The position numbers were made by a program, and so were the translations under genes. A stretch of 37,234 bases of DNA from Hortaea werneckii (taxonomy: Eukaryota; Ascomycota; Dothideomycetes; Mycosphaerellales; Teratosphaeriaceae): NCBI GenBank assembly GCA_037044905.1, contig JBAOKB010000027.1:1-37234 (forward strand), given 5' to 3'. Within the stretch, counting starts at the first letter, position 1, and each line of letters opens with the position of its first letter. Below are positions 1 through 9,160 of the stretch, piece by piece. The notes beneath the pieces are model-generated. The model was not told the origin of the DNA, did not search any database, and worked only from the letters and a program-made list of their open reading frames with translations.

Positions 1-319
1 GCCGTCGGCAGCGACATGTATAGCGCAACGTCTCACGCACGCACGTCGGACTATGTATGCCAACGCCGGACTTCAGCTCGAGTCGGGAGCGGTGCGTAGG
101 TCTTGAAATATATCTCGAAACTTTCCCGTCATTCTCTATTCCAGTTCCAATTTGTCTCTTTGCTCTGAAGTTTTCGTACAGTACCCCAACAAACGCTTTT
201 ATTAGCTGTCGAGCCATTGTACAGACCTGAACACTTCATCTGACTGACTTCATATTGCTCTGGACCGCGGCCGTACTGATCAGCGATACAACCGTCTTTT
301 GACCCGGCAAAGTCACATC
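1..319 (+). promoter_or_regulatory. Upstream region of the FAD monooxygenase gene
   Basis: No gene is seen here. The stretch is the likely promoter and 5' leader of the monooxygenase starting at 320. A CCAAT box lies near 149 and an AT-rich patch (aaatatat) near 106. The start at 320 has a good context (catcATGG). The reading frame is open a little upstream, but only from a TTG at 299, so 320 is chosen. Confidence 0.4.
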
Positions 320-1846
320 ATGGCAGCCGACAACTTCGCCCAGAAGATCGACACAAATGGTGGCGCCGCAGCCTCCGCAGACGATGTCAAGATCGCAGCC
401 CCAAGCGGTATCTCAGTCTTGATCGTCGGTGCTGGTGTGGGAGGCCTTATGGCAGCTTTGGAATGCCACCGCAAAGGCCACCAGGTCCGCATCCTCGAGC
501 GCTCCCACAATGCTAGTGCCGGAGGCGATATGTTCACAATCGGTCTCAACGGCCGTATGGCGATTAACCACTATCCGACGATGAAGCGAGAGCTGGACCA
601 TATTTCGCTTCACGACGGCTGGATGCGACACCGAAAATTCACTGGCGATAACATTGGCGAGCCGGTTCCTATGAGCAAGATGGTGCCCGCAGGAGCTGGT
701 GACCCTATCGACCGGCAGCCGATGATGATTCAGTTACGACCGCTCTTCCATGCAATGCTTTACCATCAACTGGAAAGATTCAACGTTGAAGTTGTGTACG
801 GTAAGAAGGTTGTCCGCTACTACGAAGACGCCTCACGTGGGATTGGTGGTGTTGAGACGGACGGCGGGGAGAACTTCGAGGCCGATCTCGTGTTCGCCGG
901 TGATGGCTTGAACTCCAAATCTCACTCGATAGTCATGGGGGGACAAGGTAAGACGCAGCCTTCCGGTCGCTCCATCTTCCGTGCTGCTTGGCCGCTCGAG
1001 ACGGCGATGAAGGATCCCCTGGTGAAAGAGTACTTTGGCTTGAAGGATGGCAAGGATCCTCAGATGCAAGCATGGATGGGTCCCAACACGCACAGTATGG
1101 CTCTCTCATACGTCGACAAAGCTCGCGAGAACGGGCTGATGTGCTGGGGCTACACTTACACGGAGCCGGCTGGAAGCAAAGGTCAGGACACCACGCAAGA
1201 TTGGTCAAGAACCGTGTCGACCTCCGAGGTCCTTGAGATGATGAACAAGGCGCCCGCCCCAGGCTGGAACGACGCCATGCACGCTCTTGTGCGCACGATC
1301 CCGGAGAACAGCATCGTGTACTGGCCGCTCCTCTGGCGGGACCCAACGCCATGCGTGCATTCCGCCGGGTGTCGCGTGCTGCAGATCGGCGACGCAGCGC
1401 ACACTCTCCTCCCCAACTCCGGCTTCGGGGCTTCCATGGCCATCGAGGACGCCGTAACGATCGCCACCTGCCTTCAAAAAGCCGGAAGGGACAACATCGA
1501 AACGGCAGTCAAAGCCCATGCGCTCCTCCGCGCCGATCGCGTATCAACCACGCAGCTCCTCGGTTTCGTGAACAGCGAGCGCTTCCAAAAGACCGATCTG
1601 AATAAGGTAGGGAACGACAAGAGTAAAGTCGCCGCTAAGGTGCCGAAGTGGATTTACCAGCTGGATCCCGAGAAGTATGCGGAAGAGAATTATGAGGCTG
1701 CTGCAGCGAGCTTGAAAGATGGTGGTGAGCCTTTCGTCAACACGAATCTGCCCGAAGGCTTTACGCCGAGGCCGTGGACGTTGGAGGGTATTGAGATGAT
1801 GGAGGCGGAGGGGAAGAGCATTGAGCTTGAGGGTGACTGGTCGTAG
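320..1846 (+). CDS. FAD-dependent monooxygenase (group A aromatic hydroxylase-like)
   Basis: A single-exon gene for 508 residues. Seen: an N-terminal dinucleotide-binding motif GAGVGGLMAALECHRKGH followed by an acidic strand end (RILERS) at about residues 37-65; the DG-type motif GDGLNSKSH in the middle; and the FAD ribityl motif GDAAHTLLPNSGFGASMAIE at about 360-380. This order is that of the PF01494 family (salicylate hydroxylase, UbiH, many secondary-metabolite oxidases). These enzymes use NAD(P)H and O2 to hydroxylate an aromatic or enolic substrate. The C-terminal end GDWS is common in fungal members. No signal peptide or membrane segment is seen, so it is probably cytosolic. The substrate cannot be read from sequence. 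The 3' neighbour on the other strand is a GFA-type gene, but no biosynthetic cluster (polyketide synthase, NRPS, transporter) is in the window, so a catabolic or detoxifying role is as likely as a biosynthetic one. Confidence 0.9.
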   Translation: MAADNFAQKIDTNGGAAASADDVKIAAPSGISVLIVGAGVGGLMAALECHRKGHQVRILERSHNASAGGDMFTIGLNGRMAINHYPTMKRELDHISLHDGWMRHRKFTGDNIGEPVPMSKMVPAGAGDPIDRQPMMIQLRPLFHAMLYHQLERFNVEVVYGKKVVRYYEDASRGIGGVETDGGENFEADLVFAGDGLNSKSHSIVMGGQGKTQPSGRSIFRAAWPLETAMKDPLVKEYFGLKDGKDPQMQAWMGPNTHSMALSYVDKARENGLMCWGYTYTEPAGSKGQDTTQDWSRTVSTSEVLEMMNKAPAPGWNDAMHALVRTIPENSIVYWPLLWRDPTPCVHSAGCRVLQIGDAAHTLLPNSGFGASMAIEDAVTIATCLQKAGRDNIETAVKAHALLRADRVSTTQLLGFVNSERFQKTDLNKVGNDKSKVAAKVPKWIYQLDPEKYAEENYEAAAASLKDGGEPFVNTNLPEGFTPRPWTLEGIEMMEAEGKSIELEGDWS

Positions 1847-1989
1847 ACTTCAACGCTTACGAAAGAAAGGGTTTGCTCAGGACAGAATTTTCAAAGCAAG
1901 CGTGCAGCATGATCTCAATGATAATGTCAAATCTCGACTTCTAAGATTAATTCAAAAAATTATCGCTAGGCGACGGCAGCCTGATCTTC

Positions 1990-3129
1990 TCAAGCACCCG
2001 TCTTTGCTTTTGACTCCTCCCCATAAGCCTTCAACCCCTTTTCCAAACCATAAATCAAACTTTCAGCCCGCGGCACAGCATCCTCGCGATAGCTGACCCT
2101 CTCTGTCCGCCACTGGAGCCAATCCTCAGCCCTCGCGCCTTCGGCCGCGTCAAGCAAGCCAACAGCAACATCCATCAAACCTGGTCTCTCATCACCGCAC
2201 CAAAAGACGTTGGCGCCGCATATACCGCAGAAATATCGTGTAGCTTGGTCTGAAGAGCGGTAGTGCTTCAGCGTCCCAAAGCTAAAAGGTGTTTCAGACG
2301 GGAATGGGTTGCCGCCTGCCGGATCGAGAGTGATGCTGGTCGTTGGGATAAAAGCCCATTGAACCCATTCCATGCCCGCGGCTAGACGGCAGGAATCGCA
2401 GGTACAGAGGCCTGCGAGATACTTGGTGCCGTTGCCGCGGAGCCACTAGGCGGCCGGTGGCGGTTTGTCTCCGGTATCGTGTTCGGGAATCATCACGTCG
2501 GGCCATTCTGCCGTGACTTCTGCAGAAGCTGCAGAGGGGCGGGAGATGTAGAACGATATGCCTTCGCACTTGCAGTGGGCGTGCAGGAGATTAGGATGCT
2601 CGGCATGACCTGGTTTGTTCGGTTCAGAACCGCGCCAGTGAAGTGGCAATTGCTCATTCTTCCCGAAGTGCTGCGGCCATCTCTCAATCGCTTGACCGTT
2701 GACGTCCCGAAGGATATCTGCAAAACCTCCATCGAGCGTATTCGCCACGAATATATGCCTCGCCGCTTCGACCACGCCTTCGATTGACTCTAAAGTTCCG
2801 GTTGCCACGGCCCAAGTGATTTCACTGTCAGGACTTTCGTCGCGTTTCTGATATCGCACGAGCATGTGTGTACCGCATTGCGGACAGAAGTACTGGGTGA
2901 GTGTGTCTGAGAAATGGAATGAGTGAAGCCGCTCCAAAAGCGATGCTGCAGGCTGGTAAGCAGTTGGAAGGTAAGCGCCGCCTTGGCATAGCATGCCCGT
3001 CGTATGGCGGCAGCTGTTGCAATGGCAGATAGATAATTTCAATGGGAAGCCGGACGAAGGGAGAGTGATGGTATGGGCGGCAGCGTCACAGAGGCATGTT
3101 GCCTTGAGGCTTTTGCTAGTGGTTGACAT
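1990..3129 (-). CDS. Two-domain GFA (DUF636-like) zinc protein, frame broken by one in-frame TAG
   Basis: Read from 3129 down to 1990 the frame holds 379 sense or stop codons plus the final TGA, with a single TAG at codon 228 (2448-2446). Domain 1 (about residues 8-140) has the zinc cysteines CLC, CHCNSC and CPQCG. Domain 2 begins with CKC before the TAG; its other cysteine sets (CTCDSC, CGIC) come after it. The GFA family (PF04828) binds zinc through such sets and is named for formaldehyde-glutathione condensation, but most fungal members have no proven reaction. After the TAG the frame continues without a break as WLRGNGTKYLAG, typical of the second domain, so the break is recent, is bypassed, or is spliced out. 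If translation stops, the product is 227 residues with one full domain. A 51-bp in-frame intron ending exactly at the TAG (GTGATG...CTAG) is possible but has a weak donor and no clear branch site. Confidence 0.8.
2446..2448 (-). other. In-frame TAG inside the second GFA domain
   Basis: On the minus strand the codons run GCC-TAG-TGG-CTC. From memory of fungal relatives, this place usually reads Trp-Trp-Leu-Arg, so TAG stands where a first TGG is expected. One G-to-A change (C-to-T in a CpA on the plus strand) explains it. Nonsense mutation, A-to-I recoding of UAG to UGG, a short intron ending at this TAG, and sequencing error are all open. Confidence 0.6.
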
Positions 3130-3795
3130 TGCTGAGGGGAAGACTTGGCCGCTGGCTCAGCGGTGAGGAAGAGAGGCGTCGTACAATCTCGTACGGTATG
3201 AGCAAGGCGAAGTATCACAGTCGGGCTGTGCATTGCATTAACAAGGCGAAAGCGAGGAGAACATCAGCAGCCCAGAGGCGTCGCTTACCCCTCCCCACAA
3301 TGCTTCCTTGCCTTGGAGAGTGCATGGAGCGCAGACATTATTGCACGACAGGCCTGGTACAATGTGGAGTGGCGCGTTTGATCAATCAAGATATGTAGAT
3401 GTGCTTCACTGCCTCCTACTTTGGTATGCATCGACGACCTCGGGAAATCTATTGGGTGCGTGCCGGTGAAGTACCTAGGAGGTAGTAAGGTGAACCTGAG
3501 GTGCAGGTGGAAGACGACATTGATGGCCTGAGGCCCCGACGCACGGACTCTTTCGTCATGCGTGTCGCACTTGAGGTGCCGAATGCGATAGAGCAGCACT
3601 TTCGAAATCTGCTTCTTGTTTGCGCCGTATTCCACAGCATATCCTTCCCTCATTCCGTCAACACTTCAATCGCTCCTTTTGAATCGCAGACTTCGGTAGC
3701 GCCGTGCTCGCCTTTTCGTCGCCACATCCCCGAGATTCCTCCCTTTTCTCAAACCACCTCGTTCGATTCGTGAAGGGCGGTTGCCCTCTCCAGTG
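3130..3795. promoter_or_regulatory. Shared upstream region of the GFA and TRF4-like genes
   Basis: This stretch separates two divergent starts (3129 minus, 3796 plus) and has no convincing gene. It carries an ATTGG (inverted CCAAT) near 3452 and one CCTAGG core near 3475. It probably holds both promoters and 5' leaders. Open frames in it are short and show no family features. Confidence 0.45.
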
Positions 3796-6627
3796 ATGGG
3801 CGATCGGTATCAGCCCAACGACCGTTACGGGGGCTACAACTCCTACCGTCCGCCCCCTCCGTGGTACAGTGATAGACCTCGATACGATGACTACCAACGC
3901 TCCTCGCGTAGCGATCACTACCGCCCGTACGAGGCCGACCCACGCGACCGCTACCGCGATCCCTACCCCCCACCTCCCCCTCCTCCAGGAGCAGGATACA
4001 CTTTCAGAGGAGCCGCCGACCGCAACGTCCCTCCGCCGCCGCCGCCACCGCCCATGCGCCCACCCCAGGGTGACTTCACGTTCGACGCGCAGCACTCGTC
4101 AGCACCACGCTTTCCCTCTTCCCCACAGCAAGCCCACCCTCGCCCGAGAAGACGCGATGATGCTAGGCGCGGAGGCCGTGGTAGGGGCGGCTTCGCGCCA
4201 CGGGGCCGCGGGGGCAGGCCAGCGCATGACCGTGCCATCCTGAATAGAGCAGGTCGTGAACCTACCCCCGAAATGCTGGGAGGCATGAACAACAATGGCC
4301 AGGAGCGTTTTGTCGAGGTTGAGTCGAGCAGCGAGGATGACGACAAGCACAGCGTTGTTGATCTGACTTACTCTGATGCTGGTGACGAGCCGCGCAACAA
4401 GCGTGTCAAGACAGAAGCTGCTCCCCCTGTCGAGGCCCCGAAGTGGTCAAACCCAGACCCGTACACGGCTTTGCCACCACCAGAATCTTTAGGTGCGCCC
4501 AAGAAGGATATCGTCCAGGTTATTCGCAAAGCGAAAAACGATGCAGCTCCGAAGGCGGAATCGGACAACACTACAAAGCAGAATGCAGACTTCATCTCTT
4601 TGAACTTTGATGACGATGATGATGATCAGGACATGGACGATGATGATTCAGTGCAAGAAAATATGCCTCCGTCAAACGCACCCAAAGCACCGAGCGGCTT
4701 CAGTCATCGTCCCAGTTTCCACGCTTCACTGCCTTCTGAGCCGCCTCCACTACCAAAGACATCTTCGCTTCCAGCAAATGGCAAACGAGGAACGGTGGCG
4801 CGATCTGCCGAAGGGATAGATAGCCCACCGTCGCCCCCTCCGGGCTTCGTTATGCCAACCGACGAGGAGCTGATGGATCAGTATACCGGAGGCGGTAAAG
4901 GCAAAAAGCGGAAGCAAATCAACACCAAGCCACCGACAACTTTCGACATCGTCGAGGAATGGGAGTGGACAGGCGGTGACCCGACGCCTTGGTGCAGAGT
5001 AGATCATTCGCGAACGGCTAACACCGGCCTCAGGTAAGTTTGCTCCTCGCCACTGTTATCTTCGACTAGGCTAACTTTTACAGGCTGCATAAGGAGATTT
5101 GTGATTTCTATGAATTCGTGAGGCCATATCCGTACGAAGAGGCAGTACGCCGAGATCTCATCAAGCGGGTTGAGCAATGTGCACGAACAGCTCAGATTCA
5201 ACACGCCAGGGACGTTAGGATCGAGTGTTTCGGCTCATTCGCAGCTGGTCTTTATCTGCCCACCGCTGACATGGACCTCGTTGCTATCACACCCGCTTTC
5301 AAAAGCTATGGGCGCAGAATGTTTGGGCAAACTGGTACTTCGATGCATAAGTTGGCGAAGGCCATGCAGTTCGCCAATGTCGCGGCTCCAGCAGGCGTTG
5401 CAGTGATCACCCGTGCTAGGGTTCCCATCATCAAATTCGCCGATAAGCTGTCAGGCATCAAAGTCGATATTTCGTTTGAAAACGATTCTGGGTTGCTGGC
5501 AAATAGGACTTTCCAGAGATGGAAGGCTGATTTTCCGGCGATGCCTGTGATTGTTGTGCTTGTCAAGCAGCTTTTGGCCATGCGGGGGTTGAATGAGGTC
5601 TATACCGGCGGTATTGGCGGCTTCACAATCATTTGCCTGGTCGTGAGCATGATGCAGCTCATGCCAGAGCTCCAATCGGGAAGTATGGACCCGACGATGC
5701 ATTACGGAGACTTGCTGCTCAACTTTCTTGACCTCTATGGTAACAAGTTCGACATTCATACAACTGGCATTATGCTTGATCCCCCTCGCTATTTTGACAA
5801 GGAGAACGAGACCCGCGTGAACGCCAAGTCGGACCGTTTGACCATAATTGATCCAAACAAGCGCGACAACGACATCTCTGGCGGCTCGCACAGAATCAAC
5901 GACGTCCTTGACGTCTTTTCACACGCTCATGCCGAACTGCAGCGTCGCCTGTCCCAGCTACACCGTGGCAAAGGCGTCCAAGACAGCATTCTTGGGTGCA
6001 TCTGGGGCGGAAACTACAGCTCCTTCATTCATCAGCGCGAGAAGCTAAGTTTACTTCAGCGCGGGTACCGAGTGAGCCCACCACCACCGCCACCCGCGCC
6101 CCAACCCGTCAATCAGCTGCCAAAGAAAGCAAAGGGTGGCAAGGACAAATCCCTAGAGAACCCGAACAAGAAGCAGAAGATGGCCCAGTCGTCTCAGAAA
6201 GAGCCGCAATCTTTCTACGGAGATCGCGAGTTATCAACTGCGCCAGCGATGAAGCATCCGCTCCCAGCCAAACCGGCACCGCAACAAGCACAGCAGAACG
6301 GGTATGCGACACACTACCCTTCACAGCATACGTCGAACCCCTATTAAGGCTTCATTCAAAGACTTGCGGTGCCTTCTGCGTTTTACTTTGCTGACTCTCG
6401 ACAGGGCTTCTACTGCTCCTCTTCAGCAGTCGACAGACAACAACCGGGACGACAAGCCACCTAAAAGCAAAAAGGCAAAGCGACGTGCGAAGCAATTTAA
6501 GGCGCAGTTCCCGCAGGTTCGAGATGTTCCTAATGCGCTTTCGGACACGGATTTGAACGAGCTCTGTGCAAAGAACGGCATCGACCCTCAGGAATTCGAC
6601 CGATCCTATGGTTTAGTGCCAGCATAA
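3796..6627 (+). CDS. Trf4/Cid14-type non-canonical poly(A) RNA polymerase
   Basis: Three exons: 3796-5033, 5084-6301, 6405-6627, giving 892 residues. Intron 1 (50 bp) has GTAAGT, CTAAC and CAG; intron 2 (103 bp) has GTATGC, CTGAC and CAG; both joins keep frame. Residues 1-400 are disordered: Tyr/Pro-rich start, an RGG-type patch (about 125-150), a VVDLT motif (187-191), VKTE (204-207), acidic runs and a basic GKKRKQ stretch. The nucleotidyltransferase core starts at the exon join with LHKEICDFYEFV. It has GSFAAG followed by the catalytic pair in ADMDL (Asp475, Asp477) and a third Asp in KVDISF (Asp541). A PAP-associated domain follows (NDISGGSHRI). The last exon adds a Lys/Arg-rich tail. Trf4 proteins add short oligo(A) to aberrant nuclear RNA in the TRAMP complex so that the exosome degrades it. 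If intron 2 is kept, translation stops at 6347 with 833 residues and no basic tail. The exact paralogue (Trf4 or Trf5 type) is not resolved. Confidence 0.92.
6302..6404 (+). other. Last intron of the TRF4-like gene (retention gives a shorter C-terminus)
   Basis: Donor G|GTATGC, branch CTGAC at 6391-6395, acceptor GACAG. Splicing joins Gly to the frame that reads KSKKAKRRAKQFKAQFP and ends at 6627. Retention gives a stop at 6347. The downstream frame looks like real coding sequence (charged, with the regular ending LNELCAKNGIDPQEFD), so the spliced form is preferred. Confidence 0.7.
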
Positions 6628-8816
6628 GTCAGCATTCTTACAAGACTTTCACTGAAACTACGACGATGGAAGCGTGGATGAGAGTTGGGGCGGAAGGAAG
6701 GAGAAAATGAATGCTTGCAATCGGTAAAGTGGCGTTTTCCTGCATGTTTGCTTGAGAATCCAAAACCAAGATGATACCCTGTACTACTAAATAGCTTGAG
6801 TCTAGGTCGGTAGCGGTAGCAGTAACGGTAAAACGGCGACGGCCAACCGGCAACGTGGTTCGGGATGCTTACTGTGTTCGCAGGAAGCGAACGACACCCG
6901 CTGGTCTCCGTAACCAGTCGATGCTCGACCGCGCAAGAGAAAGACAAAAGAAAAGGACCTTTATACTTCATCTCCGTTAACCCCCTTCCTTCCCCTTCAT
7001 GTCCAAAGGAATACATTTTTCAAACAAGCCGTGGAAGCGTAATCGGCAATCGCTCACGCGGTCCAGATACTGACCAAAAATGGGCCTAAAGCACATTTTC
7101 CGCACAGCATGCAACCGCCGAAGTTCTCAACCGAGACTAGTCGGGGTTTGGCGAAGTAGCGGCGCAGATTACATCGCATCAAAAATACAGAGTCTGAAAT
7201 GGAATTTCCTGGTAAGTTTAATGCCTTTTCGCCATCCCCAAGCACCAGCGGCGGCGGCAGCAAGAGCAACAAGAGCAGCACGAGCAGCAGCAGCCGCACA
7301 TGCGAGACCACAATCATCTTCAGAACAAGTCTTGCGAGGTGTGTGAAAGAGAAAGAAAGGGTCCGAAACCCATGTCGAAGCCCTTTTTTTCTTCTCTTTC
7401 CCTCCAAAGCGAACTTCCTGAAGAGAAAATACCTTTTCTCATCAATTGCAATCTGCCCCACACCCCCCTTGGCCCGGCAAAGAAAGGGCCGGGGTGCGCA
7501 GGTTCTTGGAGAGGAAAGACTGAAAAGGACAGAAAGGAAAAGGAAAAGGAAAGGAAAAAGAAAATTGGGAACGGAAGTGGAAGATTGAGATGATGAAGAG
7601 GGAATATGGATCCTCTTCCCCCTTTATTTGGATGGAGTTCCTAAGCATCCCAAGTTGGATTGATGAGGAGGGGTTCCCTCTTTGTAGGGAGCTGAACGGG
7701 TGCAAGTTTTGATGGCTCGAGAAGTTGTGGAGGTGGTGGGGGTTTGAGATCCTTCGTTGATCGGCTGGACGGGCCGGTGGAGTGTGGTGATATCGGGGTT
7801 GTTGGTGTTCAATAAGTGGTGTTGGGTGACGAGATGTCTTATTAGGGAAGGGTGATATTTGACTTTCTCGTTGTTTCTACCTCTCCTAGGAGGCAGGAGG
7901 GATAGGTTTAGCTACTATGTTGACGTTGATAGGTAGGAGAGAGGGGGGGCATCATGGGGTTTTCCTTTGCGTTTCAGCATTGCCTTGGCCCTCAGTCTTC
8001 GTCGTCCTTTTGCCGGTGTTGTTGAGAATGTATACATGTTAGATATTGACTATCAACGCTGACCGCTTTCCCATCCCCCCCTCCCACCAGCGCGAAACAG
8101 GCGCACGGCTGTCGATGTACGCACGGATACATTATAATAGCTGCAGATCATGACCGCCTCGTGCAGCAACGATCCATGCAGCAGCAGCAGCAGGAAGGAC
8201 TCACGTCAGAAGCGCGTACGCCTCGCCCACGCCTCACGCACGTCGCAGTTGTTTATGATGACGAGTGATGTACGTCGTTTGTCGTCACAGAATGTGTGGT
8301 TGTGTCCCTTGATACATAGCTTCTTTTTGCTAATGCGTACGCTAAGAAAGACGCACGGCAGATACGACGCGTTGTTTCGTGACGCCTTGTATCATCATCA
8401 TCATCGGACGGTGTCAGCTGCTTCCAGACGACACGAGCAGCTTACCCTCATCACCATCATCATCATCAGCAGCAGCAGCAGCAGCGTAGTAGCGCGCGCG
8501 GAGGTTTTGAAAGCGGGCACGGTGGTGATGTTCATATTCTGCCAAGGGATTGAACGCGCAACGTTTGATGAAGAAGGGTGCCTCGAAGCTACTGTACCCC
8601 TCACACGGTTCTGGTAAGAAAGCTTCTGCCAATGATAACTAAGGGGAAGCGTTGATCCACTGTGCGTCTCTCAGCCACAGTTTGAGAATTTTGATTGGTG
8701 AGGCTTTCAGGGCCAATTACCTAGGTAGGTAACCGTCCTGTAAAACAAGGGCAGAGCAGAGAAAAAGAGAACCAGACAGATGGCTGTGGGCAAGGGCACG
8801 CAAGCAGGGTCAATGA
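6628..8816. other. Gene-poor region with simple repeats
   Basis: No gene could be supported over about 2.2 kb. The first part is the 3' region of the TRF4-like gene. Features seen are short CAG/AGC-rich runs near 7250-7290, a GGAAAA-rich purine tract near 7520-7570, CAT and CAG triplet runs at 8391-8490 and a CCTAGGTAGGTAA palindrome near 8719. Open frames here are low in complexity, lack domains and follow the triplet runs. Regulatory RNA cannot be excluded by eye. Confidence 0.5.
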
Positions 8817-9160
8817 GATCGTCGAGGACGATGACGATGTAAGGCAATCGCTCGGACAAGGATTACCTTGCGAGTGATCTTCAGACACAAGGACCTCTTC
8901 CATGCGATCGCTTAAGGTAGGTATACGAGAGATCTTCACGGTCAAGGAGTGTGTCTACGCGATCGCTGAATAGAGTAGATGCGTAGGTGATCTCCAAATA
9001 AAATGCCCCTGTTAACGCAATCGCTTGGAGTGGTAGAGGTGGATGTGCGGGTGATCTCCAAATAATTGGCCCTGTTAACGCAATCACTCGGAGGACCACT
9101 GTAGAAAGTGTGGGAGATCTCCCAGTGCAAGGACGTTTCAATGCAATCGCCTGGAGGTGG
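8817..9160. repeat. Degenerate six-copy tandem array with GATC-n23/24-GCRATCGC units
   Basis: Six units share one layout: GATC, then 23-24 bases, then GCRATCGC (one copy reads GCAATCAC), usually followed by a GGA-containing arm. GATC starts at 8817, 8876, 8931, 8989, 9053 and 9116; the GCRATC boxes start at 8844, 8904, 8959, 9017, 9080 and 9143. The distance inside a unit is 27 or 28 in all six, while unit-to-unit distance varies from 55 to 63. Copies at 8904 and 8959 hold the perfect palindrome GCGATCGC. Copies 4 and 5 are the most alike (both with CTCCAAATAA and CCCTGTTAACGCAATC). Several copies have inverted arms around the spacer, for example CTCCAA with TTGGAG in copy 4. No open frame explains it. 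It could be an old minisatellite, a protein-binding array or part of a structured RNA. Confidence 0.75.

Noticed and set aside
7199..7588. Open frame with a GTAAGT donor soon after its ATG
   Set aside because: Ser and Lys/Arg low-complexity runs only, with no recognisable domain and no clear partner exon.
8150..8617. 155-codon open frame across CAT and CAG triplet runs
   Set aside because: The frame stays open because of triplet repeats; composition is random elsewhere.
8904..8966. GCGATCGC as a cyanobacterial HIP1-type element or sign of bacterial DNA
   Set aside because: Flanking genes are clearly fungal with introns, and only two of the six copies have the perfect palindrome; the match is best seen as part of the local repeat.
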